Assembly: GCA_946479225.1 (NCBI GenBank)
Contig: CAMLFI010000141.1
Span: 1 to 6,830, forward strand
Origin: an uncultured Mucilaginibacter sp.
GTDB taxonomy: Bacteria; Bacteroidota; Bacteroidia; Sphingobacteriales; Sphingobacteriaceae
Length of the DNA: 6,830 nt
Direction of reading: 5' to 3'
In this document: positions 1-6,198 of the stretch, in pieces
Layout: the number at the start of each line of letters is the position of its first letter
How positions within the stretch are numbered: the first letter of the stretch is position 1
The notes under the pieces: generated by a model
Seen by the model: only the letters and a program-made list of their open reading frames with translations
Told to the model about the DNA's origin: nothing
Database searches by the model: none
Program-made: the position numbers and the translations under genes

Positions 1-307
1 CAATAATACCCACATTAACAGCAAAAGGATAGTTGTTTTCAATGTATACGCCAAGTAAATTATCGTCGCTATTGCTTAGCCGCTCCGGTGCGTGGCGGCG
101 GGCAAACACGCCTTTTGGTGTGCGATACAATAGGATAACATCTACCAAAAACACAACAACAAAAGCCCAGAAAAACAATTGCGGAACCACGCCCAGCCGA
201 GGGAAAAAGAACGACAGCATAAACAGCACCACTGCAGCCGCAATGGCAATGAATAGTCTGTTAGTTAAAAACAGATCAGTATAAAACTTGCTGAAGAATT
301 TTTTCAC
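1..307 (-). CDS. DUF58 (vWA-like) domain protein, N-terminal part, truncated by window edge
   Basis: The first 102 codons of a longer gene are visible; the rest lies left of the window. The start is a GTG at 307-305, 8 nt after the MoxR stop; no in-frame ATG lies just upstream, and the next in-frame ATG (residue 30) would cut into a membrane segment. The product opens with a short basic stretch (MKKFFSKFYT), then two hydrophobic segments at about residues 17-36 and 40-60, then a cytosolic-looking stretch with PKGVFARR (about 64-71), PERLSNSDDN and the IENNYPF block (about 89-95). This is how Bacteroidota DUF58 proteins begin: a membrane hairpin, a beta-rich region, then the vWA-like DUF58 domain, which is not visible here. 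DUF58 genes typically sit directly downstream of moxR, as here, and are thought to be partners of the ATPase. The biochemical role is unknown. Family call is confident from context and N-terminus; the diagnostic domain is outside the window. Confidence 0.85.
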   Translation of the reverse strand, partial: MKKFFSKFYTDLFLTNRLFIAIAAAVVLFMLSFFFPRLGVVPQLFFWAFVVVFLVDVILLYRTPKGVFARRHAPERLSNSDDNLLGVYIENNYPFAVNVGII

Positions 308-315
308 ACCTGAAT

Positions 316-1302
316 TTATCTGGGTACTTCTATCTTTTTAATTATTTGATGGATAACATCGTCCGGCGTAAGCCCTTCCATTTCTTTCTCGGGCGTTAGC
401 ATAATACGATGCCTTAATACAGGTATGGCCGTAGCGATGATATCATCAGGGGTAATAAAATCACGACCTTTTATAGCCGCCAAAGCTTTTGACGCGTTAA
501 TTATAGCTAATGACGCCCTTGGTGAGCCACCCAGATAAATAGATTTATTGTTGCGTGTTTCGTGTATTATTTTGGCGGTAAACTCAAGTAGCTTCGGTTC
601 AACGTGCAAGCCTTTAACTTGTTTACGCAGGGTTACAATGTCTTCAACAGAAAGTACCGGGGCTATGTGGGTCAACTGCTCAGCCGGGCTTTGCTGATGC
701 TGTTGCGTAAGTATAGCTATCTCATCTTCCAACGTTGGGTACTTCACTTCGATCTTAAACAAAAAGCGGTCAAGCTGAGCCTCGGGCAGACGATAAGTGC
801 CTTCCTGTTCAATAGGGTTTTGTGTGGCCAGCACTATAAAAGGTTCTTGCATTTGGTAGGTTTGCCCGTCAATGGTTACCTGCCGTTCTTCCATCACCTC
901 AAATAGCGCTGCCTGCGTTTTGGCCGGTGAGCGGTTGATTTCGTCTATCAGAATAATGTTGCCGAAAATGGGCCCCCGTTTAAACTCAAAAGCATTACTT
1001 TTCGGACTAAAAATAGATGTTCCTAAAACGTCCGACGGCATCAGGTCGGGCGTAAACTGGATACGAGAGTATTGTGCGTTAATGGTTTTGGCTATCAGCT
1101 TAGCGGTTAAAGTTTTGGCTACGCCGGGTACTCCTTCAATAAGCAGGTGCCCATCAGCTAAAATACCAGCTATAATCAGTTCTATGGTATCGTGTTGCCC
1201 TACTATAATTTGGCCTATAGCTTCTTTTATTTGCGCAACCGCGTTGCTCAGTTTGCTTAGGTCTGTTCTTTGTTCAAATATTTCATCGTCCATGGTACTC
1301 AT
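316..1302 (-). CDS. MoxR-family AAA+ ATPase
   Basis: Complete 328-residue protein, the usual length for MoxR ATPases. Visible motifs in order: Walker A GVPGVAKT (57-64), Walker B ILIDEINR (117-124), sensor 1 ATQNP (159-163), the LPEAQLDRF block (172-180) carrying the presumed arginine finger, and sensor 2 GGSPRA (258-263), followed by the helical lid. All catalytic residues are intact, so it should bind and hydrolyse ATP. MoxR proteins are cytoplasmic, probably hexameric, chaperone-like ATPases acting in maturation or assembly of other proteins, often with vWA/DUF58 partners; the client here is unknown. The ATG overlaps the upstream DUF4350 stop as ATGA (1299-1302), implying translational coupling; a second in-frame ATG at 1293 is possible. 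The MoxR subfamily cannot be settled by eye, so no gene symbol is given. Confidence 0.96.
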   Translation of the reverse strand: MSTMDDEIFEQRTDLSKLSNAVAQIKEAIGQIIVGQHDTIELIIAGILADGHLLIEGVPGVAKTLTAKLIAKTINAQYSRIQFTPDLMPSDVLGTSIFSPKSNAFEFKRGPIFGNIILIDEINRSPAKTQAALFEVMEERQVTIDGQTYQMQEPFIVLATQNPIEQEGTYRLPEAQLDRFLFKIEVKYPTLEDEIAILTQQHQQSPAEQLTHIAPVLSVEDIVTLRKQVKGLHVEPKLLEFTAKIIHETRNNKSIYLGGSPRASLAIINASKALAAIKGRDFITPDDIIATAIPVLRHRIMLTPEKEMEGLTPDDVIHQIIKKIEVPR

Positions 1303-2465
1303 ATTTTTTGATAAAATTTCTCGATAAGGTGGTTCAATTCAATAAGTTCTTTGTCGGTAACGTTGCTTTGCTGGGCAATGTAGTTAATGTAGCCAACAAG
1401 GTCCTGCACAAAAGCGGTATCAGCGCCGGTTTTCCATGCTACGCTTTCAACAAATTCATTGTCGAGGCTGGTAGTTTTAAGTTGGTATTGCTCGTGCAGA
1501 AAACTAAGCAGGTATAATATTTTTTTATGGGCGATATTGAGGTTATCGCGTTTTTCGTAATAAACTTTGCCAACAACCTCAACAAAATCAACTGTAGCGT
1601 TTTTTAAAGGCGTAATTATTGGGATAACGCGCTGCCGCCTTTTTATCTCAAACAAAACAAATAAGGTTAAACCAAACAAACTCAAATAATAAGCCCATTG
1701 TAATGCCGGGCTTTTAAAGAAAACCCTTAAAGGCGAACCATCGATTTCAATGTCATGATTTTGATACTGGTCCCAATAAATATTGTTGTGAGCAGGGAGA
1801 TGGGACAGCGCTTTTGACGCGTAATCTGCCCCTTGTGGTTTTAGTAAACTATAGTTGGTAAAAAGCTCCGGGTTGGCGCAAAGCAATAAGCTGCCTTCGC
1901 CGAAACGGTAACGCAGATAGTTGGCCTTGCCGGCTTTGTTAAGGCTGATTACAGTTGCCCTGGCCGTATCGTAACGGTCAAAATACTGGGCGCTTATGTC
2001 CTTATCAAATTTATAATAGCGTGATTGTCTTAGCTTTTTATTGGCAAAGTTAATTGTTGTTTTAACAGCATCATCCTCAACTGCTGTGCTTAACTTTAGT
2101 TTATTGGCAAATCCGCGATTCCAGCTGAAAGTAGTGATGAAAACATTATTGCCCGCTTTTATATACTTCACCATCTGCTCAAAATCAGCCTTGGATATAT
2201 TGACCGATTTGGCGACGATGATATAGTTGCCTGGTTTTATCTGCCTGCGGAAGAAATTATATACAGACTGATTGGTGTTGCTAACCTTTGCATCCGGAAA
2301 AATGTCAGTCAGTTGTTCACGGAGTACGTATGTGCCAAACGGAATTTTATCAGCAGAAGCTAAAGTGGGCTGCCAGTTAACCGGTGCGGGTTTGTTATAC
2401 TGAATTATCAAATAAATGATCAGCAATGCACTGCCTATTGCTATATAGATCTTAAAGTCCTTCAT
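1299..2465 (-). CDS. DUF4350 domain membrane protein
   Basis: 388 residues. An N-terminal signal-anchor lies at about 5-22 (IYIAIGSALLIIYLIIQY). A predicted extracytoplasmic alpha/beta region follows at about 30-250, with strands such as NYIIVAKS (80-87) and NNVFITTFSW (106-115) and the GEGSLLLCANPELFTN block (189-204), typical of the DUF4350 Rossmann/GATase1-like fold. A second membrane segment at about 256-273 is followed by a basic stop-transfer KRRQR (275-279). The cytoplasmic C-terminal tail contains the family-typical VGKVYYEKRDNLNIAHKK (298-315) and a helical end. DUF4350 proteins sit upstream of moxR in many bacteria. No enzymatic activity is established and I see no catalytic triad. 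Its start overlaps the DUF4129 stop as TAATG and its stop overlaps the MoxR start as ATGA, so it is clearly an internal operon gene. Confidence 0.85.
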   Translation of the reverse strand: MKDFKIYIAIGSALLIIYLIIQYNKPAPVNWQPTLASADKIPFGTYVLREQLTDIFPDAKVSNTNQSVYNFFRRQIKPGNYIIVAKSVNISKADFEQMVKYIKAGNNVFITTFSWNRGFANKLKLSTAVEDDAVKTTINFANKKLRQSRYYKFDKDISAQYFDRYDTARATVISLNKAGKANYLRYRFGEGSLLLCANPELFTNYSLLKPQGADYASKALSHLPAHNNIYWDQYQNHDIEIDGSPLRVFFKSPALQWAYYLSLFGLTLFVLFEIKRRQRVIPIITPLKNATVDFVEVVGKVYYEKRDNLNIAHKKILYLLSFLHEQYQLKTTSLDNEFVESVAWKTGADTAFVQDLVGYINYIAQQSNVTDKELIELNHLIEKFYQKI

Positions 2466-3187
2466 TAGCGCTTTACTTTAAAATCTTTAAACAAATTACT
2501 TATCCGCCCAAACACAGCTGCGTCAATATTGAATTCGCCGTACCATATATATTCAAACTGACGGGTTAACAGGTTAAACGCCAGCCGCTGGTCAAAATCC
2601 TGCAGCTCGTTGCTATAGTCGCTGTTGGTTTTGTTAATTTCCCAATGTATTAAACCCGCGTCATTTAGCTGCTTAAGACTTTTTAAATAAAGCAACCTCA
2701 CGGCAAGGCGGTAATTGCGCACGTTAACAGCTTTTTCAAGCTCATCATCCATATTAATTTCATGGATATTCTCCGAATATTCGCTATAAGGTAAGGCGGC
2801 AGAAGCTGATTTTCCTCTTATTGCTTTAATGGGGTCAATTCCCGCCAGTTTCATGATCAGGAACACAATGCCGCCAATTCCTAAAGTTATTAATAGGTAT
2901 TGTATTGCTGTACCAAGTATGCTTGTATCGGTATTGTCAAATAAACTCCAAAACCATCTCTTAAAACGCTCCCAGAGCGATTCACCAACATAGGCATCAT
3001 CATATTGAAACTCTTCCTGTTGTCGGTATTTTTCTATAGCGGGTTGGTCAAAACCTCTTTTGCTGACATCCAGACTGTCATACTTTACAATCAGGGGCTT
3101 TTTTGGCCCCTTTTCAGGTTTGGCGCAAAAAGCCATGCCTGTATGCATCGCTATAAATATTACTGTTATATAAAAACAACGTAGCAT
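2465..3187 (-). CDS. DUF4129 domain membrane protein
   Basis: 240 residues. A hydrophobic N-terminus (about 4-22, MLRC...AFCA) looks like a signal peptide; a cysteine at 21 is present but lacks a convincing lipobox. A periplasmic stretch of about 70 residues rich in charge and aromatics (QQEEFQYDD, WERFKRWFWSLF) follows, then one membrane segment at about 94-113. The cytoplasmic C-terminal domain contains RNYRLAVRLLYLKSLKQLNDAGLIHWEINKTN (157-188, key residues R160, R164, Y167, L171, W182, K186, N188) and FEYIWYGEF (211-219), the hallmark of DUF4129. In many bacteria this domain is the C-terminus of a larger transglutaminase-like protein; here it stands alone with no protease or transglutaminase domain. 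The gene begins one base after the stop of the upstream membrane-protein gene. Function unknown; probably a scaffold in the MoxR-linked membrane assembly. Confidence 0.85.
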   Translation of the reverse strand: MLRCFYITVIFIAMHTGMAFCAKPEKGPKKPLIVKYDSLDVSKRGFDQPAIEKYRQQEEFQYDDAYVGESLWERFKRWFWSLFDNTDTSILGTAIQYLLITLGIGGIVFLIMKLAGIDPIKAIRGKSASAALPYSEYSENIHEINMDDELEKAVNVRNYRLAVRLLYLKSLKQLNDAGLIHWEINKTNSDYSNELQDFDQRLAFNLLTRQFEYIWYGEFNIDAAVFGRISNLFKDFKVKR

Positions 3188-3188
3188 T

Positions 3189-4076
3189 TTAATACTCTTC
3201 TGCGGGTAGGCTCTCGTCGTTTTTGTTTTCGCCTATCTGGTTTATCCTTGCCATTAAGCCGGTTCCTTCTCGCTGTTCGTTAAGGCTGAAATAACAAAGG
3301 GCGATTGTGATAACAGGTAATATATAAAACACCAATGCCACGTGGCTTAATATACTGCTCAGAACAGTCGCGATTTTGCCTCCGGGCCAGTGGAGTAATA
3401 TTGAAAACTGGCTCCATAATGCAGCTGGTATGGTAACTATAGCACCAGATATCCCTACTATTATACCCATAATAAATATGGCCCCAAACGTTATCCACCA
3501 ATTATCTTTTATTAACCGGAAACTTTGATTGAACGCGTAACCATAGGTGGTATTTTCAATGATCATAATAGGCAGGGTAAGCGCCATTATTGGATATAAC
3601 CATATCCCCGGAATGAAACAGAATACGGCTCCTATAAATACTATAATGGCGTTAAGTATCGCGCAGCCTATTATTTTTAAATAATAGTATTTAAAGTATC
3701 CCCATATTTCCTCGTTTGTAGGCGCTACGTTGCCCTTCTCCTTATAAATGGTGATGTAGGATAGCACAGTTACAGCTATAGCGGTATAGCTCAACAACAT
3801 AAATAATACAGACAGCGCGGCCTCTATACCCCAAGTTTGAAAATAATTAGAAATTCGGGTTGATGGGATAGCAGGCAGGCCGTTTTCGAGCATAAACTCA
3901 TGCATTTTTAATTGATGAGCAATGTTTGCAATAATTGATGCTACAATAAAAAACCCACAAAAGGTAAAAAAGCTGCGTAGCAGCGGCTTAAAGTTTTGTC
4001 GCAAAAACATAAACGAATCATTGATGATCGCACTGAAGTCGCGAACCTTAGCCAATTCAATATTGGGTTGTTTCAT
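3189..4076 (-). CDS. Polytopic membrane protein of unknown function, resembling GPDPase membrane-domain/DUF7847-type proteins
   Basis: 295 residues, with about six hydrophobic segments at roughly 36-53, 88-110, 134-155, 158-173, 193-217 and 238-263. Both ends are hydrophilic, and the C-terminus is charged (REGTGLMARINQIGENKNDESLPAEEY). The stretch FIPGIWLYPIMALTLPIMIIEN (154-175), followed by AFNQSFRLIKDNWWITFG (181-198), resembles the pattern of the membrane domain found fused to glycerophosphodiester phosphodiesterases and in DUF7847-like proteins. No phosphodiesterase catalytic domain is present, so no enzymatic function should be transferred. The start overlaps the SpoIIM-family stop as TAATG (4074-4078), and one base separates its stop from the DUF4129 start, tying it to the MoxR operon. 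Family assignment is tentative; that it is a real membrane-protein gene in this operon is clear. Confidence 0.8.
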   Translation of the reverse strand: MKQPNIELAKVRDFSAIINDSFMFLRQNFKPLLRSFFTFCGFFIVASIIANIAHQLKMHEFMLENGLPAIPSTRISNYFQTWGIEAALSVLFMLLSYTAIAVTVLSYITIYKEKGNVAPTNEEIWGYFKYYYLKIIGCAILNAIIVFIGAVFCFIPGIWLYPIMALTLPIMIIENTTYGYAFNQSFRLIKDNWWITFGAIFIMGIIVGISGAIVTIPAALWSQFSILLHWPGGKIATVLSSILSHVALVFYILPVITIALCYFSLNEQREGTGLMARINQIGENKNDESLPAEEY

Positions 4077-5026
4077 TAGGATGTGTGTTTAGGTTTAGAT
4101 AGTTGTTTAGGATATAAAATTACGTACCAAACAATAAAAACCAATGAGGATGCTAAAATAGAGACGCTTAGCCACATGGGCATTTCGGTATGGCGGGTTA
4201 TAAAGCTTTCTAAAAAGGCGGCAACAATAAACAAAGGCACCAGACCTATGGCTATCTTCATGCCGTCTTTGGCACCTCGCTTCAAAGATTCAATACGTGA
4301 AAATGTTTTCGGGAAAAGTATAGAATTACCCAATACCAACCCGGCCGCGCCTGCAATAATTATGGACGATATTTCAATGGTGCCATGTATCCATATAACC
4401 AAAACAGATGCCATGCCCAGATTTTTACTAAAGAAAAAATACTGGAATGATCCAAGCACAATGCCGTTTACAAATAGCATATATATTGTGCCCACCGAGG
4501 CAAATATGCCGAAAACAAACGTTTTGAGCGCTACGTAAATGTTATTGCCACCAAGAGCCAGCCACATCAAAAATTCATTTTCCTGTTTGTAAACCGCAAA
4601 TGGGTCGTTCTTTGCAATGCTGGCCTCCGTCATATCTACATAACTATCGCCCATAATAATTCGCACAAAGCTATCATCGTATTTTGCTGACAGCGCTCCC
4701 ATCAGCGAAAAAATAAAGAAGAACACAAACGCGTACAACAACTCCTTACGGTAGGTATAAAATATTAATGGTAACTCATATTTCCAGAAGGAAATAAACC
4801 TGTTGCCCTTTTCGGTTTTGTTTTTATAGATGGATTGGTGCAGGCCTGCTGCCAGTGCATTGAGGTAAGCGGTAGTTTTTGAATCGGGATAGAAGGTTTT
4901 GGCAAAGGCCAGGTCATCCGTTATCTGAATAAAGCGGTCAGCCAGTACATCGGGATCATTGGATGGCTCGTTTTCAAAGCTTTTCCATTTAGCCGAGTTT
5001 TGTTTAACAAATAAAGGTTCCCGCAT
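4076..5026 (-). CDS. SpoIIM-family (stage II sporulation protein M-like) membrane protein
   Basis: 316 residues, first gene of the minus-strand operon. A soluble N-terminal region of about 90 residues (REPLFVKQNSAKWKSFE; then YPDSKTTAYLNALAAGLHQSIY at 46-67) precedes about five membrane segments at roughly 95-113, 164-198, 204-235, 257-274 and 286-304. The SpoIIM signature is clear: NNIYVALKTFVFGIFASVGTIYMLFVNGIVLGSF (161-194) and WIHGTIEISSIIIAGAAGLVLG (212-233), with the conserved His214-Gly-x-x-Glu218. In Bacillus SpoIIM belongs to the SpoIIDMP complex that remodels peptidoglycan during engulfment. No sporulation genes are seen here and Bacteroidota do not form endospores, so the 'sporulation' name should not be read as function. 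ATG at 5026-5024, preceded by an A/T-rich leader without Shine-Dalgarno. This long-N-terminus version is the one usually found beside MoxR and RDD genes. Confidence 0.92.
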   Translation of the reverse strand: MREPLFVKQNSAKWKSFENEPSNDPDVLADRFIQITDDLAFAKTFYPDSKTTAYLNALAAGLHQSIYKNKTEKGNRFISFWKYELPLIFYTYRKELLYAFVFFFIFSLMGALSAKYDDSFVRIIMGDSYVDMTEASIAKNDPFAVYKQENEFLMWLALGGNNIYVALKTFVFGIFASVGTIYMLFVNGIVLGSFQYFFFSKNLGMASVLVIWIHGTIEISSIIIAGAAGLVLGNSILFPKTFSRIESLKRGAKDGMKIAIGLVPLFIVAAFLESFITRHTEMPMWLSVSILASSLVFIVWYVILYPKQLSKPKHTS

Positions 5027-5035
5027 TAATAATCA

Positions 5036-5066
5036 ATTGGCAGGGTTAAAATAGCTACAAAATTTG
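5036..5066 (+). promoter_or_regulatory. Candidate Bacteroidota-type promoter for the RDD gene
   Basis: ATTG at 5036-5039 could be the -33 element. AAAATTTG at 5059-5066 matches the -7 consensus TAnnTTTG at all but the first base, and the 19-nt spacing between them fits the Bacteroidota primary sigma factor. Transcription would begin near 5072, giving a leader of about 40 nt before ATG 5114. Assigned by eye from a short consensus in A/T-rich DNA. Confidence 0.35.
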
Positions 5067-5077
5067 TATCATTCAAC
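5046..5077 (-). promoter_or_regulatory. Candidate promoter for the SpoIIM-to-DUF58 operon
   Basis: On the minus strand GTTG (5077-5074) could serve as -33, and TATTTTAA (5053-5046) is a 6-of-8 match to TAnnTTTG, 20 nt apart. Transcription would begin near 5040, leaving a short leader of about 14 nt before ATG 5026. This match is weaker than the one facing the other way, and it interleaves with it. Confidence 0.25.
5056..5068. repeat. 13-bp palindrome (TACAAA-A-TTTGTA), possible operator
   Basis: A perfect inverted repeat with 6-bp arms around a single central A, lying in the 87-bp region between the divergent SpoIIM and RDD genes. It covers the candidate RDD -7 element and the spacer of the opposing candidate promoter. 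A dimeric regulator bound there could control both directions, but A/T-rich DNA produces such short dyads by chance, and no regulator gene is adjacent. Confidence 0.4.
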
Positions 5078-5113
5078 TATTTATTGAATATTCATCTAAT
5101 AAAAAAAACCACA

Positions 5114-5857
5114 ATGCAAACCATCCGTATCACAACATCACAAAACATCGACATCGAGTATGAAATAGCGGGAGTGGGCCCACGCATATTGGCACGTCTG
5201 CTTGATGGATTGTTGTTTATCATAGTCATTGTAGCCGCCGCTATAACCATAAGTTTGGGCAGTAACGACTTTAAAGGCGTTGGTGTTGGTATAATGATTG
5301 CCATTTTTGGCATCCTGTATGTTTTTTACGATTTGCTCTGTGAAATTTTTATGAACGGCCAAAGCATCGGAAAAAAGATAATGAAGATAAAGGTGATTAG
5401 TCTGGATGGCGGACGTCCTTCCGTTGGTCAGTATATGCTTCGATGGTTATTTAGGATCGTTGATTTTTCGCTTACCGCGAGTCTTTGCGGGTTGATATCA
5501 GCAGCGGTAAACGAGAAGAACCAACGCGTTGGCGATATGGTAGCCGGTACCACCTTGATAAGAACCAGCCCAAACACTAAGATGAAAGATATTGCATTTA
5601 CACCGCCCGAGGATGAAGGATACACGCCGGTTTTTCCTGAAGCCGCACAGTTAACTGATAAGGATATAGCCCTGGTACACGAGGTGCTGTTAAATTACAT
5701 ACAATCCGGCAACAGTGTTATGTTATACAATACTGCCACCAAGCTAAAGCAGGTATTAACCGTTGAGACGAATATGGATGATATGCGGTTTTTACAAACC
5801 CTTATTAAAGACTATAATCACATTATAGCAGCGGCAAGCGCCGGGGACCTATCGTGA
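5114..5857 (+). CDS. RDD-family membrane protein
   Basis: 247 residues from ATG 5114. A longer frame could begin at TTG 5084, but that adds only NIHLIKKTT-type sequence, would consume the promoter leader, and the protein's conserved part starts after MQTIRITTSQNIDIEYE. The RDD domain spans about 22-150: ARLLDGLLF (27-35) supplies the Arg28 and Asp31 after which the family is partly named, Asp73 lies in YDLL, and NGQSIGKKIMKIKVISLDG (81-99) and NQRVGDMVAGTTLIR (136-150) follow. Membrane segments are at about 32-48, 54-79 and 112-132. A hydrophilic C-terminal tail (about 152-247) is predicted cytoplasmic and shows no recognised domain. RDD proteins are of uncertain function; some have been linked to ion transport. 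It is transcribed away from the MoxR operon, with which RDD genes are commonly associated. Its last 40 bp overlap the convergent DUF2752 gene. Confidence 0.92.
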   Translation: MQTIRITTSQNIDIEYEIAGVGPRILARLLDGLLFIIVIVAAAITISLGSNDFKGVGVGIMIAIFGILYVFYDLLCEIFMNGQSIGKKIMKIKVISLDGGRPSVGQYMLRWLFRIVDFSLTASLCGLISAAVNEKNQRVGDMVAGTTLIRTSPNTKMKDIAFTPPEDEGYTPVFPEAAQLTDKDIALVHEVLLNYIQSGNSVMLYNTATKLKQVLTVETNMDDMRFLQTLIKDYNHIIAAASAGDLS

Positions 5858-6198
5858 GCGATATACCATAGCTTGATTCCATAATTAATCAGTATTACCC
5901 ATCCGACTACAATAAAGAATGTTTTTTTAAACAGGCCCTTTTCAGTATCCAGCTTAAAAAACCTGTCGGCAATGCCGTATATGAAAAAAAGCAATAAGGG
6001 AATGGTGGGTGGATAAAGCCGAAAGCTTTCGCTTAAATTTCCCTGCATGAGTGCGAGCAATGAGCGCTGAAAACCGCAGCCGGGGCAATCTAACCCGGTG
6101 ATATATTTAAACGGACAAGGTATCAAATGATCCCGCAACCAGCTGATAAAAAGCGGCTGACTGCGGGATGCATTGATAATGGCAGAAATTATTGCCAT
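5818..6198 (-). CDS. DUF2752 domain protein
   Basis: 126 residues, a normal length for this small membrane-protein family. The hallmark is CPFKYITGLDCPGCGFQRSLLALMQGNL (28-55), with Cys28, Cys38 and Cys41, then Arg45-Ser and a Gly-Asn/Asp-Leu turn. Two membrane segments follow at about 64-80 and 92-110. The closely spaced cysteines suggest metal binding or redox chemistry near the membrane, but no biochemical role is established. The start codon overlaps the stop of the DUF5684 gene as TAATG (6196-6200), so the two are co-translated. The 3' end reads 40 bp into the tail of the convergent RDD gene; the stop at 5820-5818 is the natural one and there is no earlier alternative. Confidence 0.9.
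   Translation of the reverse strand: MAIISAIINASRSQPLFISWLRDHLIPCPFKYITGLDCPGCGFQRSLLALMQGNLSESFRLYPPTIPLLLFFIYGIADRFFKLDTEKGLFKKTFFIVVGWVILINYGIKLWYIAHDRSPALAAAIM

Noticed and set aside
872..1327. A 151-codon open frame on the plus strand opposite the MoxR gene
   Set aside because: It lies entirely antisense to a MoxR gene with all catalytic motifs, and its translation resembles no family; it is a by-product of codon use on the other strand.
4083..4538. A 151-codon open frame on the plus strand opposite the SpoIIM-family gene
   Set aside because: It is antisense to the signature region of the SpoIIM protein and shows no domain or start-site support.
4076..5026. Evidence of endospore formation from the SpoIIM homologue
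   Set aside because: No other sporulation gene is present and the neighbourhood is the MoxR type found in non-sporulating bacteria.
5084..5113. TTG codon giving a 10-residue longer RDD protein
   Set aside because: A rare start codon, no upstream ribosome signal, and the added residues are not part of the family's N-terminus; ATG 5114 fits the leader and the conserved start.
5830..5863. Small hairpins (CGGC-AAGC-GCCG and TATCG-TGAG-CGATA) near the RDD/DUF2752 junction as a terminator
   Set aside because: Stems are only 4-5 bp and no run of T follows on either strand, so an intrinsic terminator is not supported.
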